This document shows positions 28,506 to 36,822 of a DNA stretch of 64,000 nt, piece after piece (the first letter of the stretch is position 1; every line of letters starts with the position of its first letter). The position numbers and the translations under genes are program-made. The notes beneath the pieces are model-generated. The model saw only the letters and a list, made by a program, of their open reading frames with translations, ran no database searches and was not told the DNA's origin. Origin of the DNA: Myxococcales bacterium (lineage in GTDB: Bacteria > Myxococcota_A > Polyangia > Haliangiales > Haliangiaceae). Where the stretch lies: NCBI GenBank assembly GCA_016707895.1, contig JADJGV010000001.1:917501-981500 (forward strand), given 5' to 3'.

Positions 28506-30375
28506 ATGTTCGCGTTCATCGCTCATCAACCGTTCACGTTCGTGCTGCTGGCCGCCGCGGCGCTGGCGCTGGGGCTGGCCGCGCTCGGCGTCCGCGTCAT
28601 CGGCGAGCGCGAGGCTGGCCTGGTCGTCAAGCGCCTGGGCCACCCCCTCCCGCCGGGCCGGCTGATCGCCACCGGCGGCGAGGCCGGCTACCAGGCCGCG
28701 CTGCTGCCCCCCGGCTGGCACTTCCCGCTGTGGCGCTGGCAGTTCAAGGTCGAGCGGGTGCCGCTGGTCACCGTCGCGCCCGGCCAGATCGCGTGCGTGG
28801 TCGCCAACGACGGCCGCTCGATCCCGTCGGAGCGGGTGCTCGGCCGCGCGGTCGCCTGCGATCAGTTCCAGGACGCGCGGGCGTTCCTCGAGGGCGGCGG
28901 CGAGCGCGGCCGGCAGCTCGCGATCCTCACCGCGGGCACCTACCGCATCAACCCGGCGGCGTTCAAGATCATCACCGCGGCCAACGCCACCCAGCACGGC
29001 CTCGGCGCGCGCGACCTGCAGGTGCTGCAGGTCCCGTCCGACGCGGTCGGCATCGTCACCGTCCTCGACGGCCGCCCGATCACGCCGGGCGATCTGGCCG
29101 GCCCGCCGGTGGCCGGCCACGACGGCTTCCAGCGCGCGCAGGCGTTCATCGACGCCGGCGGCTGCCGCGGCCTGCAGGAGCAGGTGCTGCTGTCGGGCGC
29201 GTGGAACGTCAACCCGTGGTTCGCCCGGGTCGAGCTGCACGAGCTCACCGAGATCCCGATCGGCTACGTCGGCGTGGTCGTCTCGTACGTCGGCGACGAG
29301 CACCTCGACGTCACCGGCGCCGACTTCACCCACGGCGACCTGGTCGACCGCGGCCGCAAGGGCGTCTGGATCGAGCCGCTCCTGCCCGGCAAGCACCCGC
29401 TCAACCCGCAAGTCATGAAGGTCGAGCTGGTGCCGACCACCAACATCGTCCTCAACTGGGCCGGCCGCACCGAGGCCCACCGCTACGACGACCGGCTGGC
29501 GTCGATCACCGTGCGCAGCAAGGACGGCTTCTCGTTCTCGCTCGACGTCTCGGCGATCATCCACATCGGCATGAAGGACGCGCCGCGGGTGATCTCGCGG
29601 GTCGGCTCGATGCAGAACCTGGTCGACCACGTCCTGCAGCCGGTGGTCGGCAACTACTTCCGCAACTCGGCGCAGCAGGTCAGCGTGCTCGAGTTCCTGT
29701 CGGCGCGCACCGAGCGGCAGCACGAGGCGTACACCCACATCAGCGCGGCGCTCGGCGAGTACGACGTCGAGTGCATCGACGCGCTGATCGGCGACATCCA
29801 GGCCCCCGGCCGAGCTGATGAAGACCCAGACCGACCGCAAGATCGCCGACGAGCTGCAGCGGACCTACGGCGCCCAGCGCGAGGCCGAGGTCCAGCGCCA
29901 GGCCCTGGCCCGCGAGAGCGCGGTCGCCAACATGCAGGCCGAGGTGGTGCGCTCCGAGCAGCTGGTGCGGATCGCCCAGACCAACGCCGCCGCCGCGGTC
30001 GAGGCGGCGCGGGGCGAGGCCGCCGCCGCGATCGCCCGGGCCGAGGCCGAGGCCGCGTCGATGCGGCTGCGCGCCGCGGCCGACGCCGCGGCCACCGAGA
30101 TGAACGGCCGGGCCCAGGCCTCCGCGCTGGCCGCGCGCGGCGAGGCCGAGGCCACCACCCAGCGCGCGATCGGCGAGGCCCGCGCCGACGCGTTCACCGT
30201 CGGCCGCGCCGCGCTGGGCGACGCGTTCGCGTCGGTGGAGATCGCGACCGTGCTGGCCAACGCCGGCGTCAAGCTGGTGCCCGACGTCGCGGTCGGCGGC
30301 GCCGGCGGCACCACCGGCCTGGCCGACGTGCTGATCGCGCGGATGCTGGCCAGCGGCCAGGTGCCCAAGGCCTGA
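28506..30375 (+). pseudogene. SPFH/flotillin-like membrane protein, interrupted by a single-base frameshift
   Basis: Two abutting frames encode one protein. The first (28506-29810 and beyond) has an N-terminal membrane helix (FTFVLLAAAALALGLAALG) and an SPFH/band-7 core to DALIGDIQAP. The second begins effectively at ...AELMKTQTDRKIADEL (ATG 29818) and continues as the Ala/Glu-rich coiled coil (AAAIARAEAEAASMRLRAAA) to the stop at 30375. Deleting one C from the C5 run at 29803-29807 restores GDIQAPAELMKTQTDRK and a 622-aa protein. This is either sequencing/assembly error or a recent mutation. SPFH proteins organise membrane domains or protease complexes. Strong AAGGAGG site before the start. 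Confidence 0.8.
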
Positions 30376-30471
30376 GCGGCGCGCCGCGGCGCGGTGTGCG
30401 GCAGCCGTGTGCGGCAGCCGTGTGACAGCGTTGCGACGCGGCCGTGCGCGTTCGCGGGTAGTGTCCGCGCC

Positions 30472-31977
30472 ATGACGCTGTCACGCCGGTGGTTCCTCAA
30501 GGGCACGACGATGGTCCCGATGGTGGCGGCGCTGCCGCTGACGTCGGGTTGCGCCGAGGACGACGCGCCGCCCGCGGTGTTCGTGCACGGCGTCGCCAGC
30601 GGCGATCCCACGCCGACCGCCCTGATCATCTGGACCCGGGTCTCGACCGCGCCGGCGGGCACCCCGGTCGAGGTGGTGTGGGAGCTGTCGACCGACGACT
30701 TCGCCACCATCGCGGCCACCGGCACCGCCACCACCGACGACAGCCGCGACTTCACGGTCAAGGTCGACGTCACCGGCCTGGTCGCCGGGACCCGCTACGC
30801 CTACCGCTTCACCGCGTTCGACGAGACCTCGCCGGTCGGCTCCGCGCGCCTGCCCAGCGCCGGCGCGCAGGAGCAGCTGCGGCTCGGCGTCTGCTCGTGC
30901 GCGAGCCTGGCCCACGGCTACTTCCACGCCTACCGCGCGCTCGCCGCGCAGGCGCTCGACGCGGTCGTCCACCTCGGCGACTACATCTACGAGTACGGCA
31001 CCGCCGAGTACGGCGAGACCCGCCCCTACGAGCCGGCCCACGAGATCCTCACGCTGGCCGACTACCGCACCCGCTACGCGCAGTACCGGCGCGACGCCGA
31101 CCTGCAGGCGGTCCACGCCGCCCACGCGTTCATCGTGGTCTGGGACGACCACGAGGTCGCCGACAACAGCTGGCAGGGCGGCGCCAACAACCACCAGCCC
31201 GACACCGAGGGCGCGTTCGCCGACCGCAAGGCCGCCGCGCTGCAGGCCTACCGCGAGTGGATGCCGATCCGCGACAGCGCCGACGGCCACATCTACCGCA
31301 AGCTCGCGTTCGGCGACCTGGTCGACCTGTTCATGCTCGACACCCGGCTGCTCGGCCGCGATCTGCAGAGCGACGTGGGCGGCCCGCCGCTCGAAGACCC
31401 GACGCGCACGCTGCTCGGCGCCGCGCAGGAGGCGTGGCTGGCGACCGAGCTGCCGGCGTCGACCGCGACCTGGCGGCTGGTCGGGCAGCAGGTGATGATG
31501 GGCCAGCTGCCGCAGTTCGTGAACCCCGACGCCTGGGACGGCTACCCCGCGGCCCGGACCCGGTTCTTCGATCTGATCGAGCAAGGCGCGATCCCCGACG
31601 TGGTCGTGCTCACCGGCGACATCCACTCGTCGTGGGCGATGGACCTGACCCGCGACCCGACCGACGCCGTGGCCTACGACCCCGCGACCGGTCGCGGCGC
31701 GCTGGCGGTCGAGCTGGTGACGCCGGCGATCGCGTCGCCCGGGCTGCCCGAGTCGTTCGCGCCGACCATCGCCGAGCGACTGGCCGAGAACCGCCACCTC
31801 AAGTGGGTCGAGGTGTCGCGGCGCGGCTTCATCGTGCTCGACGTCGACCGCAGCCGCGTCCACGGCACGTTCCACCACCTCGACGACGCCCACCTGATCC
31901 TGCCCGACCCGACCGACCTGACCGTGGCCGCCGAGGTCGAGGTCCGCCGCGGCACGCCGCGGCTGATCAAGCTCTGA
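30472..31977 (+). CDS. phoD: Alkaline phosphatase D family protein
   Basis: Secreted metallophosphatase/phosphodiesterase, 501 aa. The N-terminus MTLSRRWFLKGTTM is a twin-arginine-type signal (SRRWFLK), followed by a hydrophobic stretch and Cys 27, possibly a lipobox (LPLTSGC). An N-terminal PhoD beta-sandwich (FVHGVASGDPTPTALIIWTR) precedes the catalytic domain with VVHLGDYIYEYG, IVVWDDHEVADNSW and LTGDIHSSWAMD, which supply metal ligands (iron/calcium in PhoD). Expected to release phosphate from phosphoesters outside the cytoplasm. No Pho box was recognised. Confidence 0.93.
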   Translation: MTLSRRWFLKGTTMVPMVAALPLTSGCAEDDAPPAVFVHGVASGDPTPTALIIWTRVSTAPAGTPVEVVWELSTDDFATIAATGTATTDDSRDFTVKVDVTGLVAGTRYAYRFTAFDETSPVGSARLPSAGAQEQLRLGVCSCASLAHGYFHAYRALAAQALDAVVHLGDYIYEYGTAEYGETRPYEPAHEILTLADYRTRYAQYRRDADLQAVHAAHAFIVVWDDHEVADNSWQGGANNHQPDTEGAFADRKAAALQAYREWMPIRDSADGHIYRKLAFGDLVDLFMLDTRLLGRDLQSDVGGPPLEDPTRTLLGAAQEAWLATELPASTATWRLVGQQVMMGQLPQFVNPDAWDGYPAARTRFFDLIEQGAIPDVVVLTGDIHSSWAMDLTRDPTDAVAYDPATGRGALAVELVTPAIASPGLPESFAPTIAERLAENRHLKWVEVSRRGFIVLDVDRSRVHGTFHHLDDAHLILPDPTDLTVAAEVEVRRGTPRLIKL

Positions 31978-31989
31978 CGCCGCGCGCGC

Positions 31990-32793
31990 TCACACCGCGC
32001 GCGGGCGGCCAGCCTCGACCCACGCCGCCTCGTGATCGGCGGTGTACTGGTACCACTGCTCCATCCGCTTCTGGACCTCCATCGCCGGATCGCGGCCCAG
32101 CTCGGGCTCGAACCACGCGCGGGCGGCGAGGTAGCGGTACCAGTAGGCGATCTGCGCTGCCTCGTCGGCCTGGATCAGGTGCAGCGGCGCCGGCGAGCGC
32201 GCCGCCCGCCGCGCCCGATCCGCGGCCACCATCGCGCGCCACTCGGCGACCGCCGCCTGCTGCGAGATCGGGTGAGTGCCGATGGCCCCGGCCGAGCGCA
32301 TCAGCTCGTCGGGATCGTAGCGGACCGTCGCGCCGCACGCGCACACCATCTCGATCATGCGGAACGCGTGGGGCGGCTGGTAGGTCGCGCCGCAGCCGCC
32401 GCACACGATCGGCCGCAGCGCCGCCTGGGCCGCCGCGTAGCGGGCCCGCGCCAGCTCGGCCATCAGGCCGATCTCCAACTCGTCGCGGGCATCCTCGAGC
32501 GCGTGGCCGATCGCGATGCCCTTGGCGCAGGCCGCGTCGCGCACCGCCACCGGGTTACCCTCGCCGAGGATCGCGTCGTCGACCTGGGCGTGCCAGGTGT
32601 CCATGATCTTGCGCTCGAGGTCCTGCAGCCGGTGCTTCACCGCGCCCAGCTGGTGCGACAGCGGCAGGTAGTCACCGCCGCCCGCCACCGTGGCGATGAA
32701 CGCCCGGCCCTCGGCCTCGGCGTCGGCCCGCACCTGCGCGTGCCGGCCCTGGATCTGTGCGAGGAACGCGTCCCAGCGTGCGAGCGCCGACAT
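31990..32793 (-). CDS. Protein of unknown function with a zinc-ribbon-like motif
   Basis: A 267-aa cytoplasmic protein. The N-terminal half is helical (RADAEAEGRAFIATVAGGG, LQDLERKIMDTWHAQVDD). A CGGCGATYQPP...MVCACGA block near residues 131-152 gives a CxxC / CxC pair like a zinc ribbon. The C-terminal half is again helical and Trp/Tyr-rich (AYWYRYLAARAWFEPELG). No family is recognised. It lies downstream of the His-rich protein gene on the same strand, separated by a hairpin, and may share its transcript. Confidence 0.7.
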   Translation of the reverse strand: MSALARWDAFLAQIQGRHAQVRADAEAEGRAFIATVAGGGDYLPLSHQLGAVKHRLQDLERKIMDTWHAQVDDAILGEGNPVAVRDAACAKGIAIGHALEDARDELEIGLMAELARARYAAAQAALRPIVCGGCGATYQPPHAFRMIEMVCACGATVRYDPDELMRSAGAIGTHPISQQAAVAEWRAMVAADRARRAARSPAPLHLIQADEAAQIAYWYRYLAARAWFEPELGRDPAMEVQKRMEQWYQYTADHEAAWVEAGRPRAV

Positions 32794-32838
32794 CGGTCAC
32801 CTCTCGCGTTTCGGGTGGGGGCCCCACGTCTTGTGGGG

Positions 32839-32861
32839 GAGGGTCTTTGCGAAAGACCCTC
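32839..32861. terminator. Hairpin with GCG loop downstream of the His-rich protein gene
   Basis: A perfect 10-bp stem GAGGGTCTTT (32839-32848) / AAAGACCCTC (32852-32861) closed by GCG. It starts 3 nt after the stop of the 32864-33889 gene, so it is well placed to end that transcript. A second small stem CCCCAC/GTGGGG is at 32822-32838. The core CTTTGCGANAG recurs in a hairpin at 62584-62610. Confidence 0.6.
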
Positions 32862-32863
32862 GA

Positions 32864-33889
32864 CTAGAAACGGATGTCGACGTCAGACGTGACGCCCGGG
32901 TACTTGGCCGCGAACTTGGCCTTGACCCGCTCGTGCATCTCGTTGAACTGCTGCCAGTTCCGCACGACGGTGCGGTTCATGTAGTAGCCCATGTACGACG
33001 ACAGATCGGTCCAGTCGACGACGGTCAGGCCCGAGGCCTTGAGCACCGCGATCGGATCCTTGCCCTGCTTGCTGCCGTAGTCCTGCTCGTACAGGAGCTC
33101 CCAGTACTGCTCGATGGTCATGGGCGGCTCCATGGTCATCTCCCGGTTGGCGGCGCGGGCGGCGTTGGCCTCGCGGGCGTAGTTGCCGTACTTGCCCTGC
33201 GACGCGGCCTGGAACGCGTTGCCGTAGACCGTCGTGATCGAGAACGTCGTGTCGCGGGCCATCCGCGCGTTCCACTCGGCCGACGCCCGCTCCCACTTGC
33301 CCTGGTCGATGCCGTTGGCCTTGAGCATGTCCTCGACGTTGGCGCCGCTGACGATCGCGGCGTTCATCGCGGCCCACTTCTCGAGCGTGATGCCCTCGAC
33401 CGGGTTGAGCTCGCCCTTGGCGGCGGCGCCGGCGGTGTTGGCCTGCTGCTGGCGCTGCATCTGGCCCATGCGCCAGTTCATCTCGCGCTGCGAGACCTCC
33501 TCGATCGACCCGTGCTTGCGCGCGAGCACCGAGTACACCGAGTCGCGCACGCCCTGCCAGTGCATGCGGTCGCGGATGCCGTAGCGGCTCATGATCTCGG
33601 CGCGGCTCTCGTCGGTGCCGCCGAACATGCCCTCGCTCTCCATCTGCTGGACGGCGTGGAAGAACGCCTCCTCGTCGTCGGGGTTGAACCCGGCGAGATC
33701 GAACTGATCGGCCGCGTCGGTCGCGTGGGCCTCCTCGTGATCGTGGCCGTGGTCGTGATCGTGGCCGTGATCGTGGCCGTGGTCGTGGCCGTGATCGTGG
33801 TTGTGGCCGTGGTTCCCCTGCCCCATCGCCTGCTCCGCCTTGGCCTTGGCGCCACCGAACATGCCCTTCAGCTTGTCGAGAAAACCCAT
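32864..33889 (-). CDS. Cytoplasmic protein with N-terminal His/Asp repeat
   Basis: A 341-aa protein. A Gly/Lys head (MGFLDKLKGMFGGAKAKAEQ) leads to an extended His-Asp-Gly-His repeat at about residues 27-52 that is likely to bind divalent metal. The remainder is a helical, Trp/Met-rich region with repeated short helices (DRMHWQGVRDSVYSVLARKH, MTIEQYWELLYEQDYGS). The overall pattern resembles DUF6620-type proteins, named from memory and not verified. No signal peptide. Its promoter region is shared with the divergent NDH-2 gene. Confidence 0.75.
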   Translation of the reverse strand: MGFLDKLKGMFGGAKAKAEQAMGQGNHGHNHDHGHDHGHDHGHDHDHGHDHEEAHATDAADQFDLAGFNPDDEEAFFHAVQQMESEGMFGGTDESRAEIMSRYGIRDRMHWQGVRDSVYSVLARKHGSIEEVSQREMNWRMGQMQRQQQANTAGAAAKGELNPVEGITLEKWAAMNAAIVSGANVEDMLKANGIDQGKWERASAEWNARMARDTTFSITTVYGNAFQAASQGKYGNYAREANAARAANREMTMEPPMTIEQYWELLYEQDYGSKQGKDPIAVLKASGLTVVDWTDLSSYMGYYMNRTVVRNWQQFNEMHERVKAKFAAKYPGVTSDVDIRF

Positions 33890-34009
33890 CGTGATACTCC
33901 GCTCGAGTTGAGAACACGCAGGGTGGCACAGCCGCTCCCGGCCCGGGCTCGACGGGCCACGAATAATTTGCGACTTGCGTCGACGGCACGATCCGGCGCA
34001 TCCAGGGAC

Positions 34010-35344
34010 ATGGCACAACCGCACGTGGTGATCCTGGGTGGCGGGTTCGGTGGCCTGACCGCGGCGCGAGCGCTGGCCAAGGCGCCGGTCCGGGTGACCC
34101 TCGTCGATCGGCGCAACCACCACCTGTTCCAGCCGCTGCTCTACCAGGTGGCCACCGCCGCGCTGAACCCCAGCGACATCGCCTACCCGATCCGCGCGGT
34201 GCTGGCCAAGCAGGCCAACGCCCGGGTGCTGCTCGCCGACGCGCGCGGGATCGATCCGGTGCGGCGGGTCGTCACGCTCGACGACGGTGAGCTGGCGTAC
34301 GACTATCTCGTCGTGGCTACTGGCGCGACCCATTCGTACTTCGGCCACGACGACTGGTCGCCGCACGCGCCGGGGCTGAAGTCGATCGAGGACGCGCTCG
34401 AGATTCGCCGCCGGGTGTTCCTGGCCTACGAGGCGGCCGAGCGCGAGGCCGACCCGGCGGCGCAGGCGGCGTGGCTGCGCTTCGTCGTCGTCGGCGCGGG
34501 CCCGACCGGCGTCGAGCTGGCCGGCGCGCTCGGCGAGATCGGCCTGCACACGCTGGCCAAGGACTTCCGCACGATCGATCCGACCCGGGTCGAGGTGCTG
34601 CTGGTCGAGGGCAACCCGCGGGTGCTCGGCGGCTTCACGCCGAAGCTGGGCGCCGCCGCCGAGGCGTCGCTGGGCCGCCGCCACGTCACGGTCCGCTGCA
34701 ACACCAAGGTCACCGCGGTCGACGCCGACGGCGTCGAGGTCCAGCTGGCCGACGGCCGCCGCGAGCGCATCGACGCGCGCACGGTGCTGTGGGCGGCGGG
34801 GGTCAAGGCGTCGCCGCTGGCGGCGTCGCTGGGCGTGCCGCTCGATGGCGCCGGCCGGGTGAAGGTCGAGGGCGACCTGTCGATCCCCGGCCACCCCGAG
34901 GTGTTCGTCGTCGGCGATCTCGCGGCGTGCGCGTTCGACGGCAAGCCGGTGCCCGGCGTGTGCCAGGGCGCGATCCAGGGCGGTCGCCACGCCGCGCGGA
35001 TGATCCGCGCCGATCTCGCCGCCGGCAAGCGCGCGCCGTTCCGCTACAAGGACAAGGGCTCGCTGGCGACGATCGGCCGCGCGTCGGCGGTGGCGCAGAT
35101 CGGCGCGCGCAGCCACCACGGCTTCTTCGCGTGGCTCTTGTGGTGGGTGATCCACATTTTCTATCTGATCGGCTTCAAGAACCGCTTCTTCGTGATGCTC
35201 TCCTGGGCGTGGTCGTGGCTGACCTTCCAGCGCGGCGCCCGCCTGATCACCGGCGAGGTCGGCGCGCTGCCCGCGATCCACGGCATCGGCGCCGACGGCG
35301 CCCGCGCGCTGCCGCCAGCCGGCGAGACGATCAGCCCGCGGTAG
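34010..35344 (+). CDS. ndh: Type II NADH:quinone oxidoreductase
   Basis: Single-subunit, non-proton-pumping NADH dehydrogenase of the respiratory chain, 444 aa. The FAD-binding Rossmann motif is VVILGGGFGGLTAAR (residues 6-20), followed by HLFQPLLYQVATAAL. The NADH-binding motif is VVVGAGPTGVELAGAL (~162), and FAD contact is at VFVVGDLAACAFDGKPVPG. The C-terminal amphipathic/membrane helices (WLLWWVIHIFYLIGFKNRFF) anchor it to the inner membrane. Complete and canonical. Confidence 0.94.
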   Translation: MAQPHVVILGGGFGGLTAARALAKAPVRVTLVDRRNHHLFQPLLYQVATAALNPSDIAYPIRAVLAKQANARVLLADARGIDPVRRVVTLDDGELAYDYLVVATGATHSYFGHDDWSPHAPGLKSIEDALEIRRRVFLAYEAAEREADPAAQAAWLRFVVVGAGPTGVELAGALGEIGLHTLAKDFRTIDPTRVEVLLVEGNPRVLGGFTPKLGAAAEASLGRRHVTVRCNTKVTAVDADGVEVQLADGRRERIDARTVLWAAGVKASPLAASLGVPLDGAGRVKVEGDLSIPGHPEVFVVGDLAACAFDGKPVPGVCQGAIQGGRHAARMIRADLAAGKRAPFRYKDKGSLATIGRASAVAQIGARSHHGFFAWLLWWVIHIFYLIGFKNRFFVMLSWAWSWLTFQRGARLITGEVGALPAIHGIGADGARALPPAGETISPR

Positions 35345-35350
35345 GATCCG

Positions 35351-36103
35351 CTAGCGGCCCTCGCCCTCTGTTCTCCTTACTTCTGGGGCCTTGGCTCGTC
35401 GGCGCCTGCGTGCGGCTGGCGGCTCCCCGACCTCCGCGACCTCACCTCCTGCCGGCGGCGGCGCCGCGTCCCCATCTCCCACGTGGGACGGCGGCGCCCC
35501 GTACGGCCGCCCGTCGGCGTGCGTGACCCGCAGCTTGTCGGGCGCGGTCCCATCGATCCGCAGGCGGCCATCGTGCGCGGCCTTGTGGTGCGCCGAGCAC
35601 ATCACCGCCAGCTTGGTCGGCGTGTGACGCACGCCCGCCGCCCGCGGGACAATGTGGTGGACGTCGACGTACCGCGCGTTGCGGCACCCCGGCACGACGC
35701 AGCGCCCGCGATCCCGCCGCAGCACCGCGCGCCGGGTCCGCGGCGGGATCGTCTTGGTCGCCCGCGCCGGCTTGTCGCCGTCGACCCGCCCGAGCAGCTC
35801 GGCGTCGCACGACGCCTGCGCCAGCTCCGTCTCGCTGATCTCGATCGTGTGCCCGGCGACGTCCTGCCACGCGCGCATGCAGTCGGGGCACCGCGTGATC
35901 GCGATCTGATACATGGGCCTGGACGACGCCGCGGCGTCTCCCTCGTGCGACGCCGCCGCGGCACCTTCCACGTGGGAGCCGGCGCCGGCCAGCTGGCCAT
36001 CGCACAAGGTCGCGAGCAGGTCGCCGTCGGTCAGCGGGTGCCCGCACGCCGCCTCCAGCGCGCGCCGCGCCGCGGTGAACTTGCCGAGCACCGCGGCCGG
36101 CAC
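35351..36103 (-). CDS. HNH endonuclease domain, C-terminal part of a split DUF222/HNH gene
   Basis: A 250-aa frame (GTG start) ending in an HNH nuclease domain: CVVPGCRNARYVDVHHIVPR...LAVMCSAHHKAAHDG, with the zinc-binding CxxC-type and catalytic His-His residues intact, then an Arg/Pro-rich tail. The sequence before the domain (NELRLLVPAAVLGKFTAARR) is the middle of the DUF222 domain, whose first half lies in the frame ending at 36120. Joined by a one-base correction, the two would make a typical ~415-aa DUF222-HNH protein. Such genes are frequent in high-GC genomes and often mobile; the biological role is unclear. Confidence 0.8.
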   Translation of the reverse strand: MPAAVLGKFTAARRALEAACGHPLTDGDLLATLCDGQLAGAGSHVEGAAAASHEGDAAASSRPMYQIAITRCPDCMRAWQDVAGHTIEISETELAQASCDAELLGRVDGDKPARATKTIPPRTRRAVLRRDRGRCVVPGCRNARYVDVHHIVPRAAGVRHTPTKLAVMCSAHHKAAHDGRLRIDGTAPDKLRVTHADGRPYGAPPSHVGDGDAAPPPAGGEVAEVGEPPAARRRRRAKAPEVRRTEGEGR

Positions 36104-36119
36104 CAGCAGCCGCAGCTCG

Positions 36120-36608
36120 TTAGCCGCGCGGCGGGTCCGGCGGATCCTCCGGCGAGTCGCCCCGCCGCCGCCCGCTCACCATCTCCTCGATCTCACGCGG
36201 TGTGTCGGCCGCCGCCGTCAGCCACGCCGCCTCGGTGTCGACGGTCGCGACCCGGGTCAGCTCCCGCGCCGCGCTGTACGCGACGTCGCCGGCGGTCATC
36301 GCCGCCTGCAGCTGCGGCAGCGCGGCCAGCGCGTCGGCGACCCGCAACCGCTCGCGCGCCGGCCCCGGCGCGTAGCCCAGCACGCGCTCGACGTACTCGA
36401 AGAACGTCGCGAAGCCGAACTCGCGATGGACGCCCAACGCCCGCGCGCGCCGCAGCCACGCGGCCTCCTCGACGTCGAGCGCCGCCCGCCGCCGCGCCAA
36501 TCGGCGCAACGTGCGGTCCACCTCGCGCCAGTCGTCCACGCCTGCCGCGCCCGCCGGCCCCGTCGCCGCCGCGCTCACCTTCTGTCCGCCGTCACCACCG
36601 TCCACCAT
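36120..36608 (-). CDS. DUF222-type N-terminal part of the split HNH gene
   Basis: A 162-aa frame with the DUF222 N-terminal pattern: helical segments LRRLARRRAALDVEEAAWLRRA, FGFATFFEYVERVLGYAPGPA and VSGRRRGDSPEDPPDPP. It stops at 36120, where the family would continue with the segment found one frame over in the HNH part (...ANELRLLVP). Removal of one base around 36123-36135 restores continuity. The upstream 36609-36822 interval carries three operator-like palindromic pairs. Confidence 0.7.
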   Translation of the reverse strand: MVDGGDGGQKVSAAATGPAGAAGVDDWREVDRTLRRLARRRAALDVEEAAWLRRARALGVHREFGFATFFEYVERVLGYAPGPARERLRVADALAALPQLQAAMTAGDVAYSAARELTRVATVDTEAAWLTAAADTPREIEEMVSGRRRGDSPEDPPDPPRG

Positions 36609-36665
36609 GCCTGGCCCCTGAGCAAGCCGTACGCCAGCCGCAACCCCGCGACATCGCGCGCCGCC

Positions 36666-36758
36666 TGTCCGAATATCGGACAAAACGGCCGGATTTCGTC
36701 CGGATTGTCCGGCATCCGGCCATCCACCGGACAGCCGCAGGTGTCCGGCGCCGGACAC
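36666..36758. promoter_or_regulatory. Cluster of TGTCCG palindromes, operator-like
   Basis: Three paired inverted half-sites in 93 bp: TGTCCGA-ATA-TCGGACA (36666-36682), TGTCCGG (36706-36712) with CCGGACA (36727-36733), and the perfect 18-mer GTGTCCGGCGCCGGACAC (36741-36758). It sits directly upstream of the minus-strand DUF222/HNH start at 36608 and after the stop of the gene at 36823. Repeated half-sites with different spacing suggest cooperative binding by a dimeric repressor. No known regulator is matched. Confidence 0.55.
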
Positions 36759-36822
36759 CCGCCAGGCCTCGCCAACCCGACGGCCCGGCGATGAGGCGTG
36801 GCGCCAGGATGCGCCCTGGACG

